The notes below the pieces were generated by a model. The model was not told the origin of the DNA. It saw only the letters and a list, made by a program, of their open reading frames with translations, and made no database searches. Below, one piece after another: positions 1-6,914 of a DNA stretch of 17,610 nucleotides; the first letter of the stretch is position 1; each line of letters starts with the position of its first letter. A program made the translations under genes and the position numbers. The stretch is from Helicobacteraceae bacterium (lineage in GTDB: Bacteria; Campylobacterota; Campylobacteria; Campylobacterales; Sulfurimonadaceae), in assembly GCA_027056525.1 (NCBI GenBank), contig JALUKO010000405.1:1-17610 (forward strand), written 5' to 3'.

Positions 1-375
1 CGTAAACCAGTTTGTTTCACTAAAACCAGTGTAGTCAATCCCTTGTTTATCGAGCTCTTTAACGAGTTCCGTATCACCTTTTATGATTCTTGTCGTATAA
101 AGTTTTGAACCGTCACTAGAGAGTGCCTTTATATAGGTTTGACCAATATCTACTTTAGAAATACTTTTTGATTTTATAAGGCTCTTTAGTTCTGAGTAAC
201 TTACCTGCTGTGTTCTTTTGGCAACTGTAGCTCCACTGCTTTGCAGTCCGGTTCCATCACCCACGAGTGCTTTGAACACCAAAATGATCACTACAGAAAA
301 AATCGCAAATGTTACCAGCGGATTTTTATTAAAGAAGTTATTATTGTCATTATTATTTGATTCATTTTTTGACAT
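1..375 (-). CDS. ftsH: ATP-dependent zinc metalloprotease FtsH, N-terminal part (truncated by window edge)
   Basis: Partial gene: only the first 125 codons are inside the window and the frame runs open through base 1. FtsH is the membrane-anchored hexameric AAA+ protease that degrades misfolded membrane proteins and some regulators; its ATPase and zinc protease domains would lie beyond the edge. What is visible: an Asn-rich cytoplasmic start (residues 4-18), a hydrophobic membrane segment at about 19-38, then the periplasmic FtsH_ext-type region with the pattern VSYSELKSLIKSKSISKVDI at 58-77. The ATG lies 14 bases after the prmA stop, and AGGA overlaps that stop codon, so it is probably translated from the cheY-prmA transcript. 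The order cheY-prmA-ftsH matches the one I recall from Campylobacter, which supports the call. The identification rests on the N-terminal region and synteny, because no catalytic motif is in view. Confidence 0.85.
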   Translation of the reverse strand, partial: MSKNESNNNDNNNFFNKNPLVTFAIFSVVIILVFKALVGDGTGLQSSGATVAKRTQQVSYSELKSLIKSKSISKVDIGQTYIKALSSDGSKLYTTRIIKGDTELVKELDKQGIDYTGFSETNWFT

Positions 376-389
376 ACTGTTTGTTTTTC

Positions 390-1217
390 CTACTTTCTTT
401 TTAAAATTAATGTTACCCATTCATCTTGGGCAATTCTTTGAATTATTTCACAATCTTTGTAAAAATTCAAAACTTTTTCTTCATATTTGTCCAATATACC
501 TGAGAGGATTAAAATACCATCATCTTCCAATGCTCTTATGAGATCATTGGCGATAAAGGTCAATACATCGGCTACAATATTTGCGACAACAACATTATAC
601 TTTTTGTTTGTAACAGAACATGAACCTTCCCAGATATCACGAAACTCTACCCCATTCATGTGAGCATTTTCTTGTGCATTATCCACTGAAACTTTATCAG
701 TATCACAAGCGTCAACCACCCCACCAAGTTTTATTGCACCAATAGCGAGGATACCGCTTCCACAGCCCACATCTAAAAGAGTATCTCCCTCTTTGACATA
801 TCTTGAGATAGCTTTGAGTGATGAAGATGTAGTTGGATGATGCCCCGTTCCAAAAGCGAGGGCAGGATTAATAGCGATATTTATGAGATCTTCTCTGGGT
901 TCATCCCACAGCGGATGTATATAAAATTTTTCAATGACTAGAGGCTCAATGCTCTCTTGATACGCCTTCACCCAATCGCTGTTTTTCAGTTTTTTCTGAA
1001 CACATTCAAGCTCTATCACTTCACCAAGAGCCTTTTGTAATGCTTCATTAAACTGCTCCAACCCCCATATAATAGTGTCAAGTTCATCTTCACTTCTTAT
1101 AATAAAGCCATCATCAGACTCTTCAAATCCGATGGGTAAAGTGTCACTTAAAAAGTCAGCATACAACTCATGATGAGATGAAACTTTAACAACTAACTCA
1201 AAATAGTGTTCTTGCAT
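390..1217 (-). CDS. prmA: Ribosomal protein L11 methyltransferase PrmA
   Basis: SAM-dependent methyltransferase that modifies ribosomal protein L11 in the cytoplasm. The 275-aa protein has the PrmA layout: a divergent N-terminal substrate-recognition region (about 1-95), the conserved block AFGTGHHPTT at 121-130, SAM-binding motif I DVGCGSG at 149-155, the acidic end of strand 2 near D171-D173, and VANI at 211-214 in place of the usual N/D-PPY-type motif. The N-terminal domain is less conserved and the total is slightly shorter than E. coli PrmA (293 aa). The ATG overlaps the last base of the cheY stop (TAATG), which indicates translational coupling, and ftsH follows after 14 bases. Confidence is high because the GTGHHPTT block is characteristic of this family. 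Confidence 0.93.
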   Translation of the reverse strand: MQEHYFELVVKVSSHHELYADFLSDTLPIGFEESDDGFIIRSEDELDTIIWGLEQFNEALQKALGEVIELECVQKKLKNSDWVKAYQESIEPLVIEKFYIHPLWDEPREDLINIAINPALAFGTGHHPTTSSSLKAISRYVKEGDTLLDVGCGSGILAIGAIKLGGVVDACDTDKVSVDNAQENAHMNGVEFRDIWEGSCSVTNKKYNVVVANIVADVLTFIANDLIRALEDDGILILSGILDKYEEKVLNFYKDCEIIQRIAQDEWVTLILKRK

Positions 1218-1591
1218 TAACCAGAAACGCCCATTACAGCACCAAGTTTCTCTTTAAGAACCTGCGGAGTAAATGGTTTGACAATATAGTTGTTCACACC
1301 CGCTTTGAGTGCAGTGATAACCTCTGCTTTTCCACCTTCTGTCGTAACCATAATAATTGGAAGATCTTTAAAACGCTCATCACCACGAACTTTTTTTACA
1401 AGCTCAAGACCATTCATTTCAGGCATATTCCAGTCAGTAATCAACATCTCAACATCAGGGTTGGCATCTATCACATTCCACCCTTCAACACCGTCAGCCC
1501 CTTCTAAAACATCCTTGTAACCAAGACGAGCCAAAGTATTTTTAATAATACGACGCATTGTAGAGCTATCATCAACAACAAGTAATTTCAA
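1217..1591 (-). CDS. cheY: Chemotaxis response regulator CheY
   Basis: Single-domain receiver of 124 aa that, when phosphorylated by CheA, binds the flagellar switch and changes rotation. Acidic pocket D7-D8, phospho-acceptor D53 (in ITDWNMPEMNG), switch T83 and K105 (in IVKPFTP) are all present, and there is no output domain. It resembles H. pylori CheY1 closely from memory, including the block TEGGKAEVITALKAGVNNYI around 84-103. The start is TTG: bases 1589-1591 read CAA on the plus strand, giving TTG-AAA-TTA on the coding strand, with AAGGAT about 8 bases upstream, and no ATG precedes it in the correct frame. The gene overlaps prmA by one base. The 72-bp gap to hisA contains a likely promoter with an extended -10, so it need not depend on the histidine genes. 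Confidence 0.95.
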   Translation of the reverse strand: MKLLVVDDSSTMRRIIKNTLARLGYKDVLEGADGVEGWNVIDANPDVEMLITDWNMPEMNGLELVKKVRGDERFKDLPIIMVTTEGGKAEVITALKAGVNNYIVKPFTPQVLKEKLGAVMGVSG

Positions 1592-1632
1592 TTGAAATCC
1601 TTTTAAAAAATATATTTTGCAAAATTTATGAC

Positions 1633-1666
1633 TAATAGTATCAAAATTTTGTTTTTTTTACTATTA
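1633..1666. repeat. Inverted repeat between hisA and cheY
   Basis: Perfect 8-bp inverted repeat TAATAGTA (1633-1640) / TACTATTA (1659-1666). The 18-nt spacer holds the palindrome CAAAATTTTG (1642-1651) and a run of seven T. The right arm contains the hisA stop codon and the left arm overlaps the proposed cheY -10. It could be a weak AT-rich terminator for hisA or a regulator site. The arms have little GC, so termination is uncertain. Confidence 0.35.
1635..1640 (-). promoter_or_regulatory. Putative cheY promoter, extended -10
   Basis: On the minus strand TGATACTAT gives TACTAT with a TG-n extension, about 43 bases before the TTG start of cheY. The resulting leader would carry the AAGGAT ribosome binding site. 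No clear -35 is visible, which is usual for sigma-70 promoters in Campylobacterota. Inferred from sequence only. Confidence 0.4.
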
Positions 1667-2374
1667 ATCTATTATTTTAAACATTTTGGCTAAGTCAAGC
1701 GTCCCCTCGTAGTATGCTTTGCCTATGATGACGCCATCAACCTCATGTGTAGCTATCAGCGCTTCAATATCACCCTCATCTTTCACACCACCACTGGCGA
1801 TGGTTGCTACTCCACTGGCTCTAGCAATATCTAAAGTAAACGCAACATTCACTCCACTAAGAGTTCCGTCTTTGCCAACATCTGTACAGATAATAGCCTC
1901 TACACCGGCATTTGCGAACTCACGGGCAAGCTCTGTTGCCTTCATAGAGCTCACTTCACCCCAACCCTCAACCGCTACATAACCATCGATGGCATCTATA
2001 CCTACTGCTATAGGATATTTTGCCGCCATATCCTTTACAAACTGAGGATCTTGAACAGCGATGGAGCCAAGTATGATCCTGTCTATACCAATCTCTAACA
2101 TTTTTTGTATCGTTTTCTCATCGCGAATCCCACCACCGAGTTCAAGCTTGACATTGCAGTTGTCTCTGATTTTTATAATCTGCTCGAGATTCTTCGGCTC
2201 TCCCGCAAAGGCACCGTTGAGATCAACGAGATGTACCCACTCTGCACCCATCTTTTCAAACTTCTTCACTAGTTCATAAGGCTCATTGGAATAAATTTTA
2301 GCACTTTCCATAAGCCCCTTTGTAAGGCGTACCGCTTTTCCGTCTTTTAAATCAATTGCCGGGTATAAAGTCAT
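1664..2374 (-). CDS. hisA: HisA, phosphoribosylformimino-5-aminoimidazole carboxamide ribotide isomerase
   Basis: Catalyses the Amadori isomerisation of ProFAR to PRFAR, the fourth step of histidine synthesis. It is a (beta/alpha)8 barrel of 236 aa. Visible signatures: catalytic D8 in TLYPAIDLKDGKAVRL, phosphate-binding GGGIR at 80-84, the second catalytic aspartate D127 in GID, TDVGKDGTLSG at 164-174, and the C-terminal phosphate loop ASGGVKD. I start it at the ATG of 2372-2374 because AGGA lies about 8 bases upstream and MTLYPAID is the family's usual N-terminus. A start six codons earlier (2392) would overlap hisH and has no better support. It follows hisH after 8 bases, the common HisH-HisA order, and probably shares its transcript. 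Confidence 0.95.
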   Translation of the reverse strand: MTLYPAIDLKDGKAVRLTKGLMESAKIYSNEPYELVKKFEKMGAEWVHLVDLNGAFAGEPKNLEQIIKIRDNCNVKLELGGGIRDEKTIQKMLEIGIDRIILGSIAVQDPQFVKDMAAKYPIAVGIDAIDGYVAVEGWGEVSSMKATELAREFANAGVEAIICTDVGKDGTLSGVNVAFTLDIARASGVATIASGGVKDEGDIEALIATHEVDGVIIGKAYYEGTLDLAKMFKIID

Positions 2375-2382
2375 TTTTTTTC

Positions 2383-2994
2383 CTATAAACAAATAAAATT
2401 TTCTAAAATCTGAAGCCCGTTTTTATGGCTTTTTTCAGGGTGAGGCTGGATCCCCATAATATTTTCATGTGCAACTGCGGAGGTAAAACGGTAGCCATAT
2501 TCTGTCTGACCGATTATGTCATCTTCATTGGCGCAATGTACATGATATGTATGCACAAAATAGAGATAGTGATTTTCATCAAGCCCTTTAAAAAGTGGGT
2601 GCTCTTTTGTGAACATCCTATTCCATCCCATATGGGGAACCTTAAGGTTTTCTCGAAATTTCGTTGTATCAAAGGCTTTCACATCACCCTTTATGAGTCC
2701 AAGACCTTCATGTTCTCCAAACTCTTCACTACTTTGAAAAAGAAGCTGCATCCCAAGACAGATACCCAAAACAGGTTTTCCTGAAGCGGCAAACTCTTTT
2801 ATGGAGTCAATCATATCTCTTTGACGAAGATGCTCCATAGCATCACCAAAAGCACCGACTCCGGGTAAAACTATTTTGTCATATGCAGCGAACTTCTGAG
2901 GGTCGCTCTCAACTACTGTATCTTTACCAAGCTTGGCAAATGCATTTTGTACACTTGCCAAATTTCCCATGTTATAATCTATTATAGCTATCAA
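2383..2994 (-). CDS. hisH: Imidazole glycerol phosphate synthase glutaminase subunit HisH
   Basis: Class I glutamine amidotransferase that hydrolyses glutamine and channels ammonia to HisF for making imidazole glycerol phosphate. The 203-aa protein has the nucleophile C79 in LGICLGMQLL, the oxyanion-strand block PGVGAFGDAM at 44-53, and the dyad H185/E187 in QPHPEKSH. The start is TTG at 2992-2994, in the four-base overlap TTGA with the stop of the upstream PDC-sensor gene, so translation is probably by coupling. The reading MIAIIDYNMGNLASV is the normal HisH N-terminus, so the TTG is well supported. hisF is not in the window. Confidence 0.95.
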   Translation of the reverse strand: MIAIIDYNMGNLASVQNAFAKLGKDTVVESDPQKFAAYDKIVLPGVGAFGDAMEHLRQRDMIDSIKEFAASGKPVLGICLGMQLLFQSSEEFGEHEGLGLIKGDVKAFDTTKFRENLKVPHMGWNRMFTKEHPLFKGLDENHYLYFVHTYHVHCANEDDIIGQTEYGYRFTSAVAHENIMGIQPHPEKSHKNGLQILENFICL

Positions 2995-3896
2995 TCTTCA
3001 ATCTTTAATTTTGTAAATTTTATATATACGGCCAAACTTACCAGAAGCAGCGAAACCCCTCCGATAATATACATGGCATACATCAGTTTATCCGGATCAG
3101 TTATGGCAAACTTGAAAACAAGCATCAGCGCTTCTATGGAAAGAGCGATAATGATGGAACCTAAAAAACGCACCATGGTCTTATGTGGTCCCGATATATT
3201 GTGCTCTTTGTTTCGCCCCAGGATCTCCTCTTCTATGAGAGTTTTGGAAAGATCAAATATCGCCAGTGCAAGTGTCAGTAAAATAGTTGCTTCAAACACA
3301 TCTTTGATCTGAAAATGCATCGGAGTGATTTCGTATGTTATAAAACTTTGTATCCCTTTGAAAAATAGAAGTATCGCCACTGCCATCAAGGCTAAGGCAA
3401 AAGCACCATAAGTATACTTAAAAACTTTTCCGAAAAAAGTATCCATGGTGTTCAGGTGAGCAATTTTGATCACCTCAGCGAGCGGCATATCTAAACATGC
3501 CACATATTTCAATGTTCCATTTTCATCATAAATTGGCTGAGAAGCTGTAACCGTCAGATCACCCGTGATCAAAGAGGGGTAAGGATCGGTAATAGTACAT
3601 CGACCCTCCCTTACGGCTCTATAGTAGTATGCTCTGTCAGCCCTGATCTTTCCGGCATCATCATCGATTTGCTTCCCGGGAGTAAAGGTGGGAGAGACTT
3701 GTACACCACGATGATCTAAAAGATAGACCCCTTCACATTTTTCAAGATCCGCCTTTATCTTCAAAAGGCGCGGCATAATCATCTCTTCTGAAAGAGAAGG
3801 CAGTCTATTTGGTATGTTTTTAGAAAATAAAAAACAAAAATACGCTCTTGCTTTTGTACGACTCTCTGCAAACTGTTGAATATCTAAAGTAACCAT
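2991..3896 (-). CDS. PDC/Cache-type sensor domain protein with four C-terminal membrane segments
   Basis: Protein of 301 aa, function unknown. Residues about 35-145 look like a PDC/Cache ligand-sensing domain: GVYLLDHRGVQVSPT (57-70), DRAYYYRAVREG (88-99), DPYPSLITGDLTVTASQPIY (104-123) and a closing YVACLDMPL. Four hydrophobic segments follow at about 162-180, 200-216, 243-263 and 271-293. There is no kinase, GGDEF or methyl-accepting domain. Cache domains normally sit between two membrane helices, but no strong N-terminal helix precedes this one, so its side of the membrane is unclear. The ATG at 3894-3896 is chosen over an upstream TTG at 3908, since it lies about 25 bases after the predicted TSS. 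It overlaps hisH by four bases and would head the hisH-hisA transcript. I vaguely recall homologues labelled 'general glycosylation pathway protein'; that label is unproven. Confidence 0.75.
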   Translation of the reverse strand: MVTLDIQQFAESRTKARAYFCFLFSKNIPNRLPSLSEEMIMPRLLKIKADLEKCEGVYLLDHRGVQVSPTFTPGKQIDDDAGKIRADRAYYYRAVREGRCTITDPYPSLITGDLTVTASQPIYDENGTLKYVACLDMPLAEVIKIAHLNTMDTFFGKVFKYTYGAFALALMAVAILLFFKGIQSFITYEITPMHFQIKDVFEATILLTLALAIFDLSKTLIEEEILGRNKEHNISGPHKTMVRFLGSIIIALSIEALMLVFKFAITDPDKLMYAMYIIGGVSLLLVSLAVYIKFTKLKIED

Positions 3897-3927
3897 ATTT
3901 AAAACCAACTTTTGTAAAATTACCGTG

Positions 3928-3933
3928 ATTATA
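3928..3933 (-). promoter_or_regulatory. Promoter of the PDC-hisH-hisA transcript
   Basis: Minus-strand TGGTATAAT: a consensus TATAAT with TG-n extension, whose expected TSS near 3921 leaves a leader of about 25 bases before the ATG at 3896. It faces away from the waaC promoter 40 bases away. No convincing -35. Confidence 0.6.
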
Positions 3934-3971
3934 CCAAAGGCTTGCTAATAACATCTTTATCTGCACTTTGA

Positions 3972-3977
3972 TATAAT
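3972..3977 (+). promoter_or_regulatory. waaC promoter -10 box, placed to give a leaderless mRNA
   Basis: TATAAT followed by exactly seven bases and then ATG at 3985. The expected TSS falls on or one base before that ATG. The hexamer also overlaps an earlier in-frame ATG at 3976, which would therefore not be transcribed from this promoter. No Shine-Dalgarno-like sequence precedes either ATG. Confidence 0.55.
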
Positions 3978-3984
3978 GGCGCCA

Positions 3985-4977
3985 ATGAAGAATGATATAC
4001 AAAAAATAGCGATCGTCAGACTCTCCGCTCTTGGTGATATTGTCAATACTGCGGTTGTGCTTCAGTTTATACGTGAGCACTACCCAGATGCCTTTATAGA
4101 GTGGATTACAGAAGATGTTTTCGCACCTCTTTTGGAGGATCATCCCCTTATAGACAAAGTGCATCGTGTCAAGCTCAAACAACTCAAAAAAGAAAAAAGC
4201 CTTTCTCTTCTTAAAAAAACAGTCTCCTATCTAAAATCTTTGGGTGAATTTGATATCATCATCGATCTACAAGGGCTGCTTAAATCTGCTATTGTTGCGC
4301 GTCTTATAGGCAAAAACACCCATGGATTTGACAAAAACTCTTCAAGAGAAGGGCTCTCCTCTTTTTTTTACAAAAGCACATCCCATATCTCTTATGATGA
4401 AAACATTGTAAAGAGAAACACTTACCTTGTAGCTGATGCACTCGACTTTAACATAAACGATGCCATGCTTCTGAAGAAAAAACCGATTTTCAATGTAGAG
4501 AAGCTTCATCTTTGCCAGAACAAAAAGAACATAGCCATTGTCATCGGTGCTTCATGGGAATCTAAAAAGTACCCCAAAGAAAAGGTGGCACAACTGTGTA
4601 ATGAACTTGGTGAGTACTGCCATATCATATGGGGCAATGTGCAAGAGGAGAAAGAGGCTCTTTGGATCTGTGAACATTCAAGTTATGCCACTTTGGCGCC
4701 AAAACTCTCCCTCAAAGGGTTGGTCGCATTTATATCGAGTATGGATCTTGTCATAGGAAATGATACAGGTCCTACCCATATGGCATGGGCACAAAATATC
4801 CCTTCATTGACACTGTTTGGACCGACAACTTCCAGAATGATCTATGAAACGCCAAAAAACTTTGCATTGCAGTCATCTTCAGCAGTCGATATTTTCAAGA
4901 TCAACAAGAATGACTTTTCCATAAAAGAGATAAAGGTGCAAGATATAGTTCAAAAAGCCAGGGAGCTTTTACTATGA
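3985..4977 (+). CDS. waaC: Lipopolysaccharide heptosyltransferase I (WaaC/RfaC)
   Basis: GT9-family glycosyltransferase that adds the first L-glycero-D-manno-heptose to Kdo on lipid A at the inner face of the inner membrane. Visible signatures: the N-terminal IAIVRLSALGDIVNTAVVL block holding the catalytic-site Asp; DLQGLLKSAIVARL in the N-terminal domain; and the GT9 donor-site motif VIGNDTGPTHMAWA followed by TLFGPTTSRM in the C-terminal domain. The protein is 330 aa from this start, normal for the family. I prefer the ATG at 3985 because the proposed -10 hexamer covers the ATG at 3976; 3976 is possible if an upstream promoter is used. The last codons overlap waaM by ATGA, so core heptosylation and lipid A acylation are co-expressed. 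Confidence 0.9.
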   Translation: MKNDIQKIAIVRLSALGDIVNTAVVLQFIREHYPDAFIEWITEDVFAPLLEDHPLIDKVHRVKLKQLKKEKSLSLLKKTVSYLKSLGEFDIIIDLQGLLKSAIVARLIGKNTHGFDKNSSREGLSSFFYKSTSHISYDENIVKRNTYLVADALDFNINDAMLLKKKPIFNVEKLHLCQNKKNIAIVIGASWESKKYPKEKVAQLCNELGEYCHIIWGNVQEEKEALWICEHSSYATLAPKLSLKGLVAFISSMDLVIGNDTGPTHMAWAQNIPSLTLFGPTTSRMIYETPKNFALQSSSAVDIFKINKNDFSIKEIKVQDIVQKARELLL

Positions 4978-5861
4978 TAGGCTATAAACTGTTCTTGCTT
5001 CTTGAGAAGTTTTTAATGTTGCTTCCAGGCTCTTGGAGAAAATCCTTTTTCACTTCACTTGGAACACTTGGTTATCTTTTCTCCTCACGCTATCGTAACG
5101 TGGTTTATCAAAACCTTGATTATGCATTTGACGGTACAATGAGTGAAGACGAAAAAAGAAGCATTGCAAAGTACAACTTTAAGAATCTTGCACTCAATAT
5201 GATGCACCTTATGGAGCTTAGACATATGAGTAAAGAGGAGCTTGCTAAAAAAATAACCATACACAACATAGAAGCCGTTGAAAAAGTACATGCAGAGGGT
5301 CGCGCTGTCATTTATGTTACTGCACATTATGCCTCATGGGAACTTGGGGGTGCTGCTATCGGTGCTTTTATAGAGCCTTTGGCTGCTGTTTATAAAAAAC
5401 TCAAAAATCAAACATTCCAACCCTGGGTGCTAGAAGCCAGAGATGCTTTTGGAAACAGATCTATAGAAAAAACAAATGTTGTGAAACATCTGATCCGTTT
5501 TATTAAAAAAAAGTTCGCCATAGGTTTGCTCATCGATACAAATATCAAAAAAAGAGATGGTATCGAGGTGGAATTTTTAGGAAAGCCCATCACCCAAACA
5601 CCAACGGCCGCATACCTTGCAAGAAAGTATGATGTTGCCATCATCCCCGTGGCAACAAGAACCGATGATGATGAGCACTACACACTTATGCTTTTTGATG
5701 AACTTGTCGTTGAAAAAACAGATGATGAAAAAGCAGATATTCAAAAAGCGGCACAACTTCAAGCTGACTGGCTGAGTGAGCTTATAAGAGAGGAGCCGAA
5801 ATTTTGGTTTTGGCTGCATCGTAGATGGAAAAATGATAAACCTGAGATCTACAACAACTAA
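4974..5861 (+). CDS. waaM: Lipid A biosynthesis late acyltransferase (LpxL/HtrB/WaaM family)
   Basis: Inner-membrane acyltransferase that transfers a secondary acyl chain from acyl-ACP to Kdo-lipid A. It is 295 aa with an N-terminal hydrophobic anchor (about 5-35). The catalytic HX4D/E motif is seen as H118-YASW-E123 in VTAHYASWELGG. The substrate-binding block LLIDTNIKKRDGIEVEFLGK spans about 185-204, and the family's C-terminal signature FWFWLHRRWK is at 277-286. The gene begins inside the waaC stop codon (ATGA overlap), and the pairing with a heptosyltransferase is expected, as the Campylobacter LOS locus also joins waaC and waaM. Which secondary acyl position it modifies cannot be read from the sequence. 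Confidence 0.9.
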   Translation: MIGYKLFLLLEKFLMLLPGSWRKSFFTSLGTLGYLFSSRYRNVVYQNLDYAFDGTMSEDEKRSIAKYNFKNLALNMMHLMELRHMSKEELAKKITIHNIEAVEKVHAEGRAVIYVTAHYASWELGGAAIGAFIEPLAAVYKKLKNQTFQPWVLEARDAFGNRSIEKTNVVKHLIRFIKKKFAIGLLIDTNIKKRDGIEVEFLGKPITQTPTAAYLARKYDVAIIPVATRTDDDEHYTLMLFDELVVEKTDDEKADIQKAAQLQADWLSELIREEPKFWFWLHRRWKNDKPEIYNN

Positions 5862-5864
5862 ACA

Positions 5865-5893
5865 CCAAAGTATTTAACTTTGATACTCTTTGG
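5865..5893. terminator. Possible weak bidirectional terminator between waaM and perM
   Basis: CCAAAG (5865-5870) and CTTTGG (5888-5893) form a 6-bp stem, with an extra TAT/ATA pairing across a bulge. It spans the stop codon of convergent perM. There is no strong T-tract, so this is a weak call. Confidence 0.25.
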
Positions 5894-6914
5894 TTCTTGC
5901 CTCAAAGAGCTTTAAAATAGTTAAAAAGAACGCTGTGATTGCAGGTCCCAGTATCATACCCCAAAACCCAAACGTCGCCAACCCTGCAATGATCGCAAAA
6001 AAGATAACAAGTTCGTTCATGCGTGTATCATCCTCTTTGAGCAGTCTCATGTTGATCTCTTTGATAATGAGCGGTTTAACGAAGGTATCCGCTATCACAG
6101 AGATCACAACTATGGAGTAGATTGCAATAAAAATAGCATAACTACTATCACCGATAGAAAACTCATAAATCATAAACGGCAGCCACATTAAAATCCCCCC
6201 TACTACAGGGATTAAAGAAGCAAAACCATACATGATACCAAACAAAAGACCATTATATCCCATAAAAGAGACCGCTATACCAAAGAGAATTCCCTGAAAC
6301 ATCGCATTGACAATAATAGAGTAAAAAACAACACTCATAACTGATGAGAGTTCTCGTATGAGCATACTTGTTTCATCTACGGAGATCTGGATGATACGCT
6401 TTAAAAAGTTTACAACATATATACCGTTATATTGGGCAAAAAAGTAGAAGATAACAATCAAAAAAGCATTTTTTAAAAAACCCGCACTGAAAGCTCCAAG
6501 CTTTCCTGCCAAAGCTATGGCATTGGCTGTGAGTGAGTTGATATCGACATCTTTCATTGCATCGAGGGCATAAGGTTTTAAAAAGAGTAAAAGTTCCGGA
6601 GGATTTGCAGCGAGATCTCGTAAAAAGCTCTCCATATCTTTTATAGCCTGAGGATCAAAAGAGTTTAGTTTCATAGTTATCGTAGCCAAAAAATATCCAA
6701 GCGGTGCAAAAAACAAAACAGCAAGTATGAAACTCGAGCTTAAAGCTGCAAGAAGCCTTGAATGCAGTAGTTTTTCAAAAAAACGCTGAATATTTGCGGT
6801 TGAAACCGCTAAAAGTGCAGCAATGGTAATAGCCAAGATAAAAGGAGCATACAGTAAGTACATCCAGTAAAGCGATGTTGCAAAAAGTATGGCGACAAAA
6901 TATTGCGGTTTCAT
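5874..6914 (-). CDS. AI-2E family transporter (PerM/TqsA-like membrane protein)
   Basis: Polytopic inner-membrane protein of 346 aa in the AI-2E/PerM family, whose members have been linked to export of autoinducer-2 or other small solutes; the substrate here cannot be inferred. There are two to three N-terminal hydrophobic helices (about 5-75), a soluble stretch (about 82-135), and then five or more helices. Family signatures are visible in the C-terminal half: FGIMYGFASLIPVVGGILMW, ADTFVKPLIIKE, and the closing FGFWGMILGPAITAFFLTIL. The ATG overlaps the ruvB stop by one base (TAATG), so it is the third gene of a coupled panB-ruvB-perM chain. The 3' end faces waaM with only 12 bases between the two stops. 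Confidence 0.88.
   Translation of the reverse strand: MKPQYFVAILFATSLYWMYLLYAPFILAITIAALLAVSTANIQRFFEKLLHSRLLAALSSSFILAVLFFAPLGYFLATITMKLNSFDPQAIKDMESFLRDLAANPPELLLFLKPYALDAMKDVDINSLTANAIALAGKLGAFSAGFLKNAFLIVIFYFFAQYNGIYVVNFLKRIIQISVDETSMLIRELSSVMSVVFYSIIVNAMFQGILFGIAVSFMGYNGLLFGIMYGFASLIPVVGGILMWLPFMIYEFSIGDSSYAIFIAIYSIVVISVIADTFVKPLIIKEINMRLLKEDDTRMNELVIFFAIIAGLATFGFWGMILGPAITAFFLTILKLFEARTKEYQS

Noticed and set aside
2425..2784. Plus-strand 119-codon frame opposite hisH
   Set aside because: Shadow frame within a clear hisH gene, no start signals.
3820..4182. Minus-strand 120-codon frame across the divergent PDC/waaC promoter region
   Set aside because: It overlaps both genes and two good promoters; its composition is a shadow of the waaC coding strand.
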